A stretch of 64,000 nt of DNA from Adiantum capillus-veneris (GCA_014529385.2 CM043969.1:72992176-73056175); one strand, 5' to 3'; counted from the first letter of the stretch, positions 42,730 through 53,564 are shown. A program made the numbers and translations. Notes: generated from the letters alone by a model not told the origin.

Positions 42730-43290
42730 CAGGGGGTGAGAATTGGACTGGGGAAGGTGATTTGGGAGGTGAAGAATTGTTTGAGGGAGTGGAGGTAACC
42801 GCATGGGAAGGTAGGGGTAACGGGACTGGTGGACTTCTACTTAGCACAAAGGGTTGAGTCTTTCGATGGTAGTACTTTAGAGGACTCAATAATGGGCTTT
42901 GTCGATCTTTGGACTGCCTAGTATGTGTCATGCAATAATTAGAAACCCACCCAAGCTTGGGCACTAAGACTTTAGACTGAGGTGGTCCAGACTTCACTAG
43001 ACCAATGCGAGTGACCAAGATGAGCGACTAGACCAAGACAAGTGATTGGACCAGGGCGAGTAACTAGTCCAAGACGAGTGACTAGACCAGGGCGAGTAAC
43101 TAGTCCAAGACGAGTGAGTAGACCAGGGTGAGTGACGAGACCAGCTGGTTGAGTTGGTCGAGAGGAAGCTGGATGAGACCAACAGACCAACAAAGGCGAG
43201 AGCTTAAACCAGCTAGCTCCTCAACCTGTAGGCGCAACAGAGTGAGACTTCAGTTGAGGTCCCATCGGGTGTGCCAAAAAGGAGATCACC
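42730..43290 (-). other. leader with 36-bp tandem repeats and primer-binding site
   Basis: Units of 'gaccagggcgagtaactagt' plus 'ccaagacgagtgacta' repeat about four times at 43012-43150. The minus strand at 43258-43276 reads TGGCACACCCGATGGGACC, a primer-binding-type sequence of the non-Met class, 14 bp from the LTR. Confidence 0.7.
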
Positions 43291-43870
43291 TGTAGCGGAG
43301 ATAATATGTCGTGCTCTCTACAGTGGGTGCTCCTCAATGCAGTGTGCGTGAAATCTCACTCCAACACGATGAAAACTCAGAAGATATTCAATAACACTAC
43401 AAAACATGACTCAGCAGTAGAACCTGAACAGCATGGGACTCGACTAACTGAATAGATCAGTACAGACCTTGGAATGGCATCACACTCAGCTCCAGCCCAG
43501 AACTCACAGGTACAGTGGGGGTGTCGAGGCTCAAATGTGCAGGGATGGTGTAGACTTGTTGTGCGTGAACTCCAGATACTAGACTCAAGAACTCATGATC
43601 ATACAAAGAAGGTGATCTTGTGATATCCGACCACTGGAACCAACCACACATATGTACCACCATAAGGAGCCACCAATGGCTAACAAATATCTGGTCCAGC
43701 CAAGTCTATCTCCAAACTATAGCGGTGGTGGTCCGGCCACGCTGTCGACCAAACCACCACCCGTATCCCTGCCACGTGTCACTGTCCATGCGAGAGTCCA
43801 TGTAGTGCGAACTCCAGCCCAACTGTACTAATTGTCTATCCCATGCCAATGACACTATAGCCCTGCTACA
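43291..43870 (-). repeat. 5' LTR of the gag-protease element
   Basis: 580 bp, TGTAGCGGAG to CCTGCTACA. Flanked on the right by ATATC, the second copy of the target duplication. Confidence 0.88.
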
Positions 43871-45590
43871 ATATCCTGACACATACTTTGCGCCCCCCTC
43901 ATGCCTCGTACCTGTATGCTTTGAACCTCCTCAGGCAAGCATGAAAACGAAAAATAATCGTCGAGAGTGCGAGCTAGACCCTTTGCCATGGGGCCCAAAG
44001 AGACGTGAAGCCTGCTACCAACTGGGTGGCCTCTCTGTGTGCTGACCATGGGGTTCCAAACAAGAGGATGCCTCAAGCGCTCCTGCGTGCAAGTGGGCTG
44101 ATGCTGCTCCTTGCCACTCCTCAGCTACTCCCAGGACCTAAGTAGGCCCGCAGTAAATCGGTCCTCCAACCCGTGCTCAGATCAGCTCTGCGCATCTATG
44201 TAAAAATCCACCTGGTTAACAGGATCCAAGGGTCGCCCACGTGAGGAACTCGAGCTCGAATCTGGTGAAACAGCTCCTTCCAGGGCTCCTCCCCTGGAAG
44301 TAGTCCTCTAACCACAAGCTTCCCAAGGATGGCTTTGCTCTGCTATGGTGGGTCTATGATCTCCAGCCCCCCCTCAAAAACTGGTAAGATAATGACTTGC
44401 TAGGCCACGTTGGCTTGGTTAACTGGATGTCGTGTCCTGACCATAGAAAATTCCTGATTAGCCTCTCTAGCTGGCTGATACAGGAGCTTCAGAAAATCCA
44501 GTGAGACGTGATGTACCGCATAGTAGCCAATAACACCTGATTGGCCACTACAACTCTGCGTGCCAAAGAGAGCCGTGTCGAACTCTAATGGAGCAACTTC
44601 CTCCTAATGGATAGAAGGAGGGGAGGAGTCTGCTGCTCTACGGACAAATCCAAGTCATCCTAACAACCCAAATAGCGTACAGAAGTCCCTAGGGGGATCC
44701 ACCTAAAGCCTTCACTCGGCGACCAATCAAGTGTAGGAGCACTGCCAACCTAGAAAGCCACTGTCTTCCTCCAGTACATGGCTGAGTCGTCAGCAAACTC
44801 AGCATCATGTAGCTCGTCTCCCCTAATAGGGATCTCTAGACCCGCAAGCCAAGCTCTTGTGAAGTCAAAAATCTGCTCATCGCCTCAGCATAGAAGAGAA
44901 AGAGGAAGGGGCAAGAGAGCAACCCTATCTAACCGAGTGCGTGAGCATGGAGCGTTACCCTCTTCCCTTTTCTAAGAGCACCTGACTGTGTGCACATCTG
45001 TATAGGGCTGACACACCTCTAATCCAAGCATCTGAGAACCTAATCTTGTGTAGGTGCCCTCGAAGAAGTCCCAGTCAACTCTGTTGTAAGCCTTCTCAAA
45101 ATGGAGAGGTATCACAAGATCCTCTCCTCGGAGATGCGCGAGGGCAGGCGCCTCCCAAAAGGTGAAAGTGTTGTCAAGGATACTACGATCCTTGACAAAA
45201 CCTGTATGGGTCCCATGTATAATGCCCTCAAGCAGTGGCCGAATCCTCAAACTTAGAGCCTTGGCTAAGATTTTGTAGACTAAGTTGAGAATGGTGATGG
45301 GTTGCCACTGCCTAATCTCATCCAAGGAGCCTCCCTCCTTGGGAAGAAGGTATATCAAGCCCTCACTCATGCTGTAAGACATCTCTCCAGTGCAAAATGT
45401 ATTGATAGGCTCTGTACAAATCCGAACTAAGCATGTCCCAATACTCCCCTAGACAACTACCTCGGGGGAGTGTCTTGAGAGCCTCATGGAGCTCCTTTGG
45501 CCATCTGCTCCTCCATCCAAGAACATTCTGGATGGTGCTCCCGCATTCGTTAAATGTTCAAGAATCCCACAAGGCTACCTTGAACCTCAA
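43871..45590 (-). pseudogene. LINE ORF2 reverse transcriptase region
   Basis: MSEGLIYLLPKEGGSLDEIR, WQPITILNLVYKILAKALSL and GTHTGFVKDRSILDNTFTFW, followed by FEKAYNRVDWDF, are classical non-LTR RT motifs. The catalytic box FADD is intact at 44786-44797 (AEFADDSAMYWRK). The later region CLPEEVQSIQVRGMRG (about 43900) matches the plus-strand LINE at 25430. Frameshifts occur near 45380 and 44970. Confidence 0.88.
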
Positions 45591-45904
45591 TAGTGACCCC
45601 CTAGGCCTTGCACAATGATATCTCTGCCCACAATGACTTGCTGCCATGTGTCTGCAATAGTCATATATATACCTTCCTTAATGCCTCTAAGCCCAAAAGT
45701 AGCTGGCCAAAATATCTCATAGTGACCACGCAAGATGTGTCCACAATGCCGAATGCGGCTCTCACAAAGGTGATGCTCTTGAAGTGTAAGTATATGTATC
45801 GCATCACCCATAAGGCATCCCTGAAGTTCCCATCTCAGTCTACCCCTCTTGCATATAAACTGGGGTCCACCAAGCCCTTGCACATTCCATGAGACAATCC
45901 TCAT
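45587..45904 (-). pseudogene. LINE ORF2 endonuclease N-terminus
   Basis: ATG 45904 starts MRIVSWNVQGLGGPQFICKR, with ILTLQEHHL about 40 residues later. This is the start of the exonuclease-endonuclease-phosphatase fold, with the conserved Asn (SWNVQGL) and Glu (LQEHH) that bind metal. The frame stops at 45587 and the catalytic His/Asp C-terminal part of the domain is not found. Confidence 0.88.
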
Positions 45905-45912
45905 GGGGTCAA

Positions 45913-46345
45913 TGAGAGAAAACCGATGCTACCTTGAGATTTGGAGACTATCTACTATTGTGCCTATCTTCAAGGTAGGTGATCCTACGGAGCCTCGAAA
46001 CTACCATACTATTATGAATGGATACACATTGGCACGGTTGTATGCATTTATCCTTGAGCAACAGTTGTGCGGATGGGAAGAGAGTGAGGGGATATGGGCA
46101 GCGGGATAGACCAGTTTCAAGAGAGGGTTCTCCACTCTTGACCATATTCTGACACTCGAAGCCATCATTGAGGAGGGTAAGGGCACATTGGAGACGGATA
46201 TCTGATTTAGTTCACTCCACTATTGGAGTGAAACAAAGTTGTTCATTGTCTCCTACTCTATTTGGTATGTATATAGATGAGGTTTTCGATTACATTGACA
46301 AAGAGGGTGACAGAGGTGCCCAACTTGCACCATAGCAGCGAACGT
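45913..46345 (+). pseudogene. reverse transcriptase fragment of a different LINE family
   Basis: The plus strand reads WRLSTIVPIFKVGDPTEPRN, YHTIMNGYTLARLYAFILEQ, a TAG at about 46107, then TSFKRGFSTLDHILTLEAII. After a gap come VHSTIGVKQSCSLSPTLFGM and YIDEVFDYIDKEGDRGAQLA. These are RT motifs, including the G-V-K-Q-x-C-x-L-S-P block. They run opposite to the host LINE and differ from it. The segment with the YADD box is absent. Confidence 0.82.
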
Positions 46346-46851
46346 GGCAATCTTGGAGGCCAATAGTCCGCCTTTGAGCGACCTCGAGATAAGCACGCCT
46401 AAAGTGCCTGTCCAACCCATGCCCAAGATGAGTGTGTAGTCCGTAGAGCTATATCCTCAGTCTAGGAATCCTCATCTACGTGTACATAGCAAGGCACACA
46501 TTGGGTGTCGGCAAAGTAGTATATCACAATGTGTCTACAACTTGTTGCGTCAGGAGGTATCACAAAGAACTTGGCCATTGGCCGTAGTGTCTGGATTAGG
46601 TCTGACCTTCCCAAGTCCCCAGTGTGGTGAGAGAACTCAAGAGCTTGGACATGGAGCCAATCCAGCACTGTATGCATGGTAGATTCCAGCGAAAAAGAGA
46701 AACCAACCGCTGTGTCCAAGGCATTTGCACTTGTGGCTGCCAAGAATAGAACATGTTCTCTGAAGCAAGCTGCCTTAAGGTCAAAATATGGGTCACTAAG
46801 GAAGCGTCTGAAGTCTAGTCGAAATGCACTACGAAGAGACCTTCGAGCTCA

Positions 46852-46929
<78 letters not shown>

Positions 46930-47175
46930 ATAGAGTAGCTGGTGCCAATGTGGTGCAAAGGAGTGTCATGTCCCTTGAGCCGGTGGTGGGGTATGAGACG
47001 GGCCATTAGACGAGGTTGTGGGTCTAATGGGGGAGATGGGAGGGGGCCCGGAAGAGGGGGAGGTGGAGGCAGGGTGGTGGAGTCGGTGGGTGAAGAGGAT
47101 CAAATCGGTTCTCCTCAAGGATATCCTGCTGTAGAGGATCAAATCAATTCTCTGTAGGAACCCAATGCTGCTGGC
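46346..47175. other. unassigned sequence with CT/CA microsatellite
   Basis: A minus-strand frame (46462-46743) shows no motif I recognise. A CT tract joined to a CA tract lies at 46856-46925. A G-rich stretch is at 47030-47090. It lies between LINE ORF1 and ORF2 and may be part of an insertion together with 45913-46345. Confidence 0.5.
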
Positions 47176-47978
47176 CTATCGTAGGTGAATCACCAAGGGG
47201 GCGTGTGGGTCGTGTCTGTCCCTGGTGGGGATGACCATGTACCTGCTAGACATCATCTGACTAGGCACCCATCCTTGAGGAGGTTCTAGCCGAAGCATCC
47301 GGAGTCTCTGTTTGTCGTGTCTGGCAGCCTTGGCAAGCCAAGTCTGTGTCGTGGGTCGGGTCCTCCTACGAGGAAAGGCATTCACAAGATGGCCCATTTG
47401 TCCGCATATGAAGCATTGGCTCAGGAGTTCCAAATACTCAATGCTCTGTCGGAACCATCCGCCACCCATTCTAGGTTGTAGGACTACCTTCGAGAGAGTG
47501 TGAGTGTTTCAAACCAAAACTCGAATTATAGGTATATGTGCTTGCTTGGCAACGATTGAAGCTACCGTGTGGTGTCTCCAAGACGGTCCCAATCTGTCAA
47601 CGAATCTTGGATAGTCATCGGAGGTATTCTCTCCTTAGGCCGGGAAAGCAAACTGAGATGGGTAAATCTACTTCCTTGATCAGAGCATTTGAAACTGGGT
47701 TGAAACCTTGGCTCCGTAGTCGAAGATGGGCCTTGATTGCTCGGATGGCCAGCAGGCTCAAGGGAATGACCTTGGTTGCCATCTCGGGAGTCTCAAACTC
47801 GACCTGGTAGTAGCCACACCCGAGGAACTAGACGTCAATGATCGATCCCACTTCCGAGAGAAGGCGGATTGGAGGGCATCATGAGCCTCGCCTTTGTTGG
47901 GCGGGTGCCGATAATCTTGCAGAGAACAAAAGTGGCTTGAAGGCGCTCTACCTCTGCTACAAGGCTCGCTTGCTCCAT
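47176..47978 (-). pseudogene. LINE ORF1 (DUF4283-like, zinc knuckle)
   Basis: ATG 47978 starts MEQASLVAEVERLQATFVLC. After a shift: DV, stop, FLGCGYYQVEFETPEMATKV, IPLSLLAIRAIKAHLRLRSQ and DLPISVCFPGLRREYL, which match the DUF4283 pattern of plant LINE ORF1p. At the C-terminus is a zinc knuckle CFICGQMGHLVNAF whose last Cys is Phe. ORF1p binds LINE RNA. Stops (two TGA after EYLR) show decay. Confidence 0.78.
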
Positions 47979-49286
47979 GGCGGAAAAGAGAGTCAATGGT
48001 GGGCTTGAGGGGTCGGGCGAGGGGGACTTTGTCTGAGTCCCTCTGAGGTGGGGCAGGAGCCTCGATCCGCGTATGTACCCGATGACGGGGGTGTCGATAT
48101 CAAGGGTGATGTTGCAAACCCACACACCCACCCACATAGTCCACTCCCCTCCACAAGAGGGGACATGAGGAGGTGGAGGCTAGGGTGTGAATGCGGCTTG
48201 GGGAGGGGTTGAAGACGGACTGAGAGGAGAGAAGCAGAGTGCAGGGAGAAGGTAGGCTTGGGGGTGGGGGGGAGGGGGGGAGATTAGTAGGGGCTAAAGG
48301 GAGGCATTGTGAGGGCGAGTGGCTGAGGAGGTATTGCTCCCGCGATGCGGAGCAGCAGGGGTGTGGGCTTCAACAAGCAGACCTACGCTTCTCTGACTAC
48401 TTTGAAATGTTGGACCAAGATGTGATGGATAGTAGGTACATGTGGATGAGTCTAATGTAAATGTTAGATTTGGATGTACCACGTTGAACCCAATTTGTGC
48501 ATGCTCTGTGGGTGTATACCATACGACTCTAGATTGTTGATAGGCAAGAACTCTTATGGAAACATCATATTGCACTAAGACCAAGTGGCAGGACAAGATG
48601 TTTAACTCATCCACCACTATGTCTAACCACATTAGGGAGATGCCGTAAGGCATTCAAATTAAACCATTCAGCTAAAAACGTGTTTATTGGTCTTGTCCTA
48701 TTTCTTTACCTCAATGTTATAGGTTTGCAAATCTCCCATTTTGGTGTTGGAAGAAGCTCGATTGGTGCTGCAGTTTTTCAACCTACTTTCTAGTGGTTGA
48801 ATACAGTGTTGGGTGTATGTACGCATATTGTGATAGAAACATTTGGTTTTGGGTCCATTGCAAGTTTCTAACAGTTTTTTAATTTTCTATAAACATGTCT
48901 ACAATGATATAATCAACTCTATTGTAAGTGGGAAGCTAAACAAGAACAACTTCAATGCTTGGAAGTTTAGAAAGACTTGGTAAGAGGACTGGAACATCAA
49001 GTACTAGAATTGAAATTTGGAGACAAGACCTAGCGGGGTGGAGGTTCCCACTCAGATGTGGTGGCTCGTAAGCTAGGTATCCCATGTAGTACTTATTTAA
49101 TATTGATGTTTGAATCGATACAACTGCCAGGGAGTCTCATAATCTACAACAATGCATTGATCTCCAAAGTGCTCGTAAGGCTATGAATTCAAAGGCAATG
49201 TGGCCCAAAATGAAACTGCTATCAAAAGACAAGATCCAAAAACCTGGGAAAGTCAACGCTGCACTAATCTGCATAGTTCTCTCGAG
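47979..49286. other. LINE 5' flank and unassigned DNA
   Basis: G-rich 48170-48320 could be LINE 5' UTR. Nothing recognisable between 48330 and 49286. A short plus-strand reading near 48910 (KLNKNNFNAWKFRK) faintly recalls a copia gag start but is isolated. Confidence 0.4.
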
Positions 49287-49977
49287 ACTATCCTCCTCTC
49301 TACATGACACGTCGTTAAATAGAGCGAATCGACGGTGGGGCTTGCTAGGGCCGTTGGATTGTGGAGCATGTAAATTCGGGTGGGATAAAGGGGGCAGCAG
49401 AGAAATCGAGGCGTCGCTGAAAGCTCTGCAATCGAATAACGGTGAGGGAAATTTGGACTGCGCAAGGGAAAGCGGCATTGGGTCTGCACCAAGGCATCAA
49501 CACGATGCCATAGCCCTGCAATGAATGTAGCCTCCGTCTGCTAGCTCTCTTAAGTTGTGCTCCTTCGCCCTAGCTCTGAGCTGCCTGCGATGCTCTTTTT
49601 CACTTCATCAAGCATAAGCATTGCGTTTGCGAGGGAGCCCGAATTTACCTGAGTTTTCTATCCCTCTATTCCCTCGTACGGGCCTGGCCGCTCCTACTTC
49701 CTTGCACTTCCGAATTTCCCTCGCTGCACCTTCACTGCCTCATTCAAGCCTTCTCAAGCTTTACCTTGCACTTCCTTGCACTTCCGAATTTCCCTCGCTG
49801 CACCTTCACTGCCTCATTCAAGCCTTCTCAAGCTTTACCTTCGCTTAAGGTTGAGCATGGAAAAGAAGCTCATTTAAAAGCCAGAAGGCAGGGTCATGTG
49901 TTGCGAGGAGAGGAGGACCGCGTGAGAGGGAGTTGGTGGAATAGAGAAGGATTGGGCGGACTGGACTGTGGATTGCA

Positions 49978-50241
49978 TTGAAGCCGTCGTCAAGCTCAAC
50001 CTTAAGTGTGCTGGTTAAAAAATCTTCAAATTGCAAGATGATGACACTTCGCAAAACTCCACGACGATCTCACTCGAGCATGTGCTTACAAAAAGCCTCA
50101 GTACCCGCAAAGAATGGAGCAAAGGAGACGTCTAATCATGCTTGTAAAGCAAAACGAAGCCTTATGAAGAGGAGAGACGAGTCTTCCTCTCCGCATTCAC
50201 AACGAGATATTGATGCATACGAAACGGGGATCATGATATGA
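49978..50241 (+). CDS. unknown basic protein, putative first exon (left arm)
   Basis: 87 codons: MKPSSSSTLSVLVKKSSNCK, then Arg/Lys/Ser-rich sequence and a conserved end SSPHSQRDIDAYETG. The right arm preserves the same end (RDIDAYETE) but is broken by a stop and frameshifts. Basic composition suggests nucleic-acid binding. No domain is recognised. It may be the first exon of a gene whose next exon is at 50407. Confidence 0.45.
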   Translation: MKPSSSSTLSVLVKKSSNCKMMTLRKTPRRSHSSMCLQKASVPAKNGAKETSNHACKAKRSLMKRRDESSSPHSQRDIDAYETGIMI

Positions 50242-50406
50242 TCGACACACCACTTCTTCGATCTATATTTTTGAGAGAAGGAACTCTGTGAAATATGATG
50301 TGATTAAATTGATCGTTTTTTAGTTTTGTGTATATATTGGATAGAGAGCGGACAAAGAGAGAGAGAGAGAGAGTAGGAGATGAGAATGCCTATTCATGTC
50401 TAAGCA

Positions 50407-50545
50407 AAGCAACTCTTCATTGAGGAGTTTAGGGAAAGAGATGGGGCGCTTGTCCGCTATTGTCAAGTAGACGAAACCTGTCCAAAGTGAAATAGAGCAT
50501 GGGAGAAACGCGTTGACCTTATCCACCATATCAAAGAGCGCCATG
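50407..50545 (+). pseudogene. zinc-finger-like exon (left arm)
   Basis: The plus frame gives KQLFIEEFRERDGALVRYCQ, VDETCPK, a TGA at 50488-50490, then NRAWEKRVDLIHHIKERH. The pattern C-X5-C-X13-H-X5-H resembles a C2H2 or BED-type finger. The right arm (53495-53358, minus) encodes the same peptide with Trp at the stop position and Tyr for the last His. So the stop is a TGG to TGA change in this copy. The family is not identified. Confidence 0.6.
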
Positions 50546-51208
50546 GTCTTATCGGCGATGTTCTTCGTAGAGACGCGAGGAGATCAAAGGGTAGTCAAAA
50601 GCGTGAATTGGCTAATGGATAACGGTTCTGTAGGCAAGCCAAAACACGGTTTCAAAGCATCGAAACTCGCATAAAACTTGCCTGAAAAAAGCATGTAAAA
50701 TATCTCAATGCAAATGGTGAGAAGAGGTGGCGTGTAAACTCTTCCTTTCAAAAGATGTCATACGAAGAATGGTTTGCGAATCGTTTGTAAGAGGAAATGA
50801 CTGTTGGAGAGTGACATGTCAACTCGACTTGCGAAGATGAAAACAAACATTGAAAAAAGTTATGAGAGGATAGTAAGAGATATAAAATTTTAAGTTGAAG
50901 TTTATTTGCTTGCTTAAATGTCTCTCTAGTCAAGAAAATATAAGAATAACAAACATGAGGAAGAAGAAGAAAAGAAAATAGATTTAGAACATGAGAATAA
51001 TGCTTTCTCACGTACTAAGAGTATGGAAAGTGAAGATGAATATACATCATAAATAGAGGATGAGGAACATTCCTAAACCATATCTTCGGTAATTTTGTTA
51101 AGTATTGGTTGTTTTATTACTTTATACCTATAAATTGTCACTGATTTGTTTTCAATTTTTAATATTTTTGTTTTATTTTCTTTCTATTTCATTAAGCAAA
51201 ATAAGGTG

Positions 51209-51320
51209 ATCATGCCGTCAATGAAAAATGGTAAATGTAAAATCCAAACACATCTAGACATTTCTTCTCCAAGTGCGAATACTTATGTGTATAATCTCTT
51301 GATGGGTTCAAACACGTCAC
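51209..51320 (+). pseudogene. conserved peptide block near arm centre
   Basis: The left arm encodes MPSMKNGKCKIQTHLDISSP, then SANTYVYNLLMGSN. The right arm (minus, about 52690-52550) encodes MSPMKNDKDKIQTHIHISSQ, SASTYAHNLLMGSN. An AT-rich, T-rich segment precedes it in both arms and ends in a plausible splice acceptor, so this may be another exon of the same gene. Confidence 0.45.
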
Positions 51321-52980
51321 AGTACGCCTTCTTCCATATAATGATTTTTTTTTTTTACATAGTATGTAATAAGTGACTTATGTTTAGTAGATTTTCTAAA
51401 GGTATCCACATCCAATTGTGCTCATCAAGATATGGACTTGAGATAACATATGATGTTAAACTTGCAAGTGAAATTACAAGCAAGAAAACAAAGTTCTCGT
51501 GGACTCAATTTTTTTGTCATGTAACTGTTGCTTGTTAAAGTTGATTTTTGATTGAATGGTTTACAGATATATAACATAATAAATGACCTTGTAGCTGGAT
51601 GGAGTATATTTTTGAAGAAGAGACTCTCAATCATGTTTGGTTCATTGATAGCTTGTGGTTGTCTTTTATTAAAACCTTGCCTAATAAAAGAGCAATGCGA
51701 AATTACTTTAGCAGAGTTTACTTTTTTAACCGCATGTTCATTTTTTTTTTCGATTGTGGATGAGTATGGTTCCCTCATGTGACCATTGAAGGCTTGTTGT
51801 AATTTTTCAATTGCCATGCGGTTAGGCATCTCCATGTTCACGTGAGAGAACCATCTTAAAGTGAGCTGCACAACTTTAAAGTGATTTGACACATTTTAGA
51901 ATCATAATCCATTCTAGTAATAAGTATCATCAAAAGCACAAGCTCACAATTTACTTACTCACTTTTTGGTGTGCGGTTTATTCATACTACCTTTGATCAA
52001 TAATTTCATGACAGGCATTATATAATATCCATAATCCTTAATATTTGTTTGACTTGGCATCAACATATAACAAGCGTCCAATGGTCGCATGAGAGAACCA
52101 TACTCATCCACCAATCGAAAAAAAATGAATATGCGGTTGAAAATGTCAACTCTACTAAAGTAGTTTCGTATTGCTTTTTCACTAGGCAAGGTTTAACAAA
52201 AGACAACCATAAGCTATCAATGAGCCAAACATGATTGAGAGCCCCCTCTTTAAAAATATGCTTCATCTAGCTAAAAGGTCATGGTCTTATTATGCTACAT
52301 ATTCGTAAACCATTCAATAAAAAATCAACTCTAAGAAGCAACACTTACATGACAAAGAAATTGAGTGCACGTGAACTTTGTCATTTTGTATGTAATTTCA
52401 CTTTCAAGTTTAGTATCATATTTATCTCAAGTCCATATCTTGATGAACACAATTGGATGTGGATACCCTTAGAAAGTCTATTAAACATAGGTGACTCATT
52501 GCATACTATGTCAAAAAAGAAATAAAACCATTTTATGGAAGTGAGCGTATCATGGTTTGTTTGAGCCCATCAAGAGGTTATGCGCATAAGTACTCGCACT
52601 TTGAGAAGAAATGTGTATATGTGTTTGGATTTTATCTTTATCATTTTTCATTGGCGACATGATCACCTCATTTTGCTTAAATTGAATAGAAAGAAAAAAC
52701 AAAAATGTTAAAAATTGAAAATAAAGTCGTGGCAATTTATGGGTACAAAGTAATAAAATAAGTAATACTTGGCAAAATATTGGAGATATAGTTTGGGGAT
52801 GTTCCTCATCCTGCATTTGTGATATATATTCATCTTCACTCTCCCTACTCTTAGTAGGTGAGAATTATTCTCATGTTCTAAATTCATCTCTTTTTCTTCT
52901 TCCTCCTCATGTTTGTTATTCTTGTATTTTCTTGTTTAGAGAGACATTTAAGCATGCAAACAATCTTAAAACTTTGAATT

Positions 52981-53286
52981 TTATACATAAGATACAATTA
53001 TGAAAGCATTGAAGCAAAGAATGAGAGCATCTCTTACTATCCTCTCGTCTCCTTTTGCAATATTTGTTTTCATCTTCGCAACTCGAGTTGGCATGTTACT
53101 CTCCCACTTTGTTATTTTCTCTTGTACATGGTTCGCAAACCATTCTTCGTATGATATCTTTTGAAAAGAAGAGTTTAAACGCCATCTCTTCTCACCAGTT
53201 GCATTGAGATATTTAAAATGCTTCTTTCGTGCAAGTTTTATGTCTTTGAAACCGCGTTTTGGCTTGCCTATGGGACCGTGATCCAT
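52981..53286 (-). CDS. unknown basic protein, putative third exon (right arm)
   Basis: 101 codons: MDHGPIGKPKRGFKDIKLAR, KKHFKYLNATGEKRWRLNSS, FQKISYEEWFANHVQEKITK, then RVAKMKTNIAKGDERIVRD. The left arm at 50620-50890 has a colinear broken version (GEKRWRVNSSFQKMSYEEWF in one frame, STCEDENKH... in others). Conservation of the peptide in both arms, with mainly conservative changes, suggests it was once selected. Function unknown. Confidence 0.45.
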   Translation of the reverse strand: MDHGPIGKPKRGFKDIKLARKKHFKYLNATGEKRWRLNSSFQKISYEEWFANHVQEKITKWESNMPTRVAKMKTNIAKGDERIVRDALILCFNAFIIVSYV

Positions 53287-53357
53287 TACTCAATTCAGGC
53301 TTTTGACTACCCTTCGGTCTTCCTGTGGCTCTAAAAGGAACGTCGACGATAAAGAAC

Positions 53358-53495
53358 ATAACGCTCTTTGATATGGTGGATAAGGTCAATGCGTTTCTTC
53401 CATGCTCTATTCCACTTTTGACAAGTTTCGTCTACTCGACAATAGCGGACAAGCGTCCCATCTCTTTCTTTAAACTCCTCAATGAAGAGTTTCTT
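53358..53495 (-). CDS. zinc-finger-like exon (right arm)
   Basis: The minus frame reads KKLFIEEFKERDGTLVRYCR, VDETCQKWNRAWKKRIDLIH and HIKERY. It is colinear with the left-arm copy, open throughout, with conservative changes (R/K, V/I). Cys-Cys-His spacing is kept, the last His is Tyr. It is followed by an AT-hook-like GRPKGSQK after a frame break. Confidence 0.55.
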
Positions 53496-53511
53496 TGCTT
53501 AGACATTAATA

Positions 53512-53564
<53 letters not shown>

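Larger units (their letters stand above)
35946..43870 (-). mobile_element. Ty3-like element with gag and protease only, split by another element
   Basis: 5' LTR at 43291-43870, 3' LTR at 35946-36109 (internally deleted), and identical 5-bp flanks ATATC at 35941-35945 and 43871-43875, inside a LINE. Between the LTRs on the minus strand: primer-binding site, leader with tandem repeats, gag in two pieces (42728-42230 and 38616-38208), retropepsin-like domain (37830-37543) and a Pro/Ser-rich tail. No RT, RNase H or integrase is visible. Without the nested element at 38617-42229 it is about 4.3 kb. Confidence 0.85.
43871..47978 (-). mobile_element. LINE (L1 type), 5' part
   Basis: Minus-strand order: ORF1 with DUF4283-like domain and zinc knuckle (47978-47176), a 1.3-kb segment holding foreign RT sequence, endonuclease start (45904), RT (about 45590-44500), then the region joining the 3' part at 35945. 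The endonuclease is only about 106 residues before RT-type sequence, so part of ORF2 is deleted. Decayed by many stops. Confidence 0.85.
49287..51815 (+). repeat. left arm of a long inverted repeat
   Basis: It aligns with the reverse complement of 52050-54530 over nearly its full length. Landmarks in order are 'gggccgttggattgtggagca', 'aaagctctgcaatcg', 'aagccgtcgtcaagctcaacc', 'gatattgatgcatacgaaacg', the GA tract, 'tccaccatatcaaagagcg' and 'tcttcagtgaagatgaatata'-like sequence. By eye the outer 1.3 kb are near 85-90% identical; I could not compute it. Confidence 0.9.

Noticed and set aside
48900-49020. Copia gag start (KLNKNNFNAWKFRK)
   Set aside because: The match is short and isolated, with a stop directly after it and no LTR or pol nearby.
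50320-50544. Minus-strand ORF over the inverted-repeat exon (and its plus-strand counterpart at 53325-53585)
   Set aside because: It is the antisense of the zinc-finger-like exon. The sense reading has the Cys/His pattern and better conservation of residue type.
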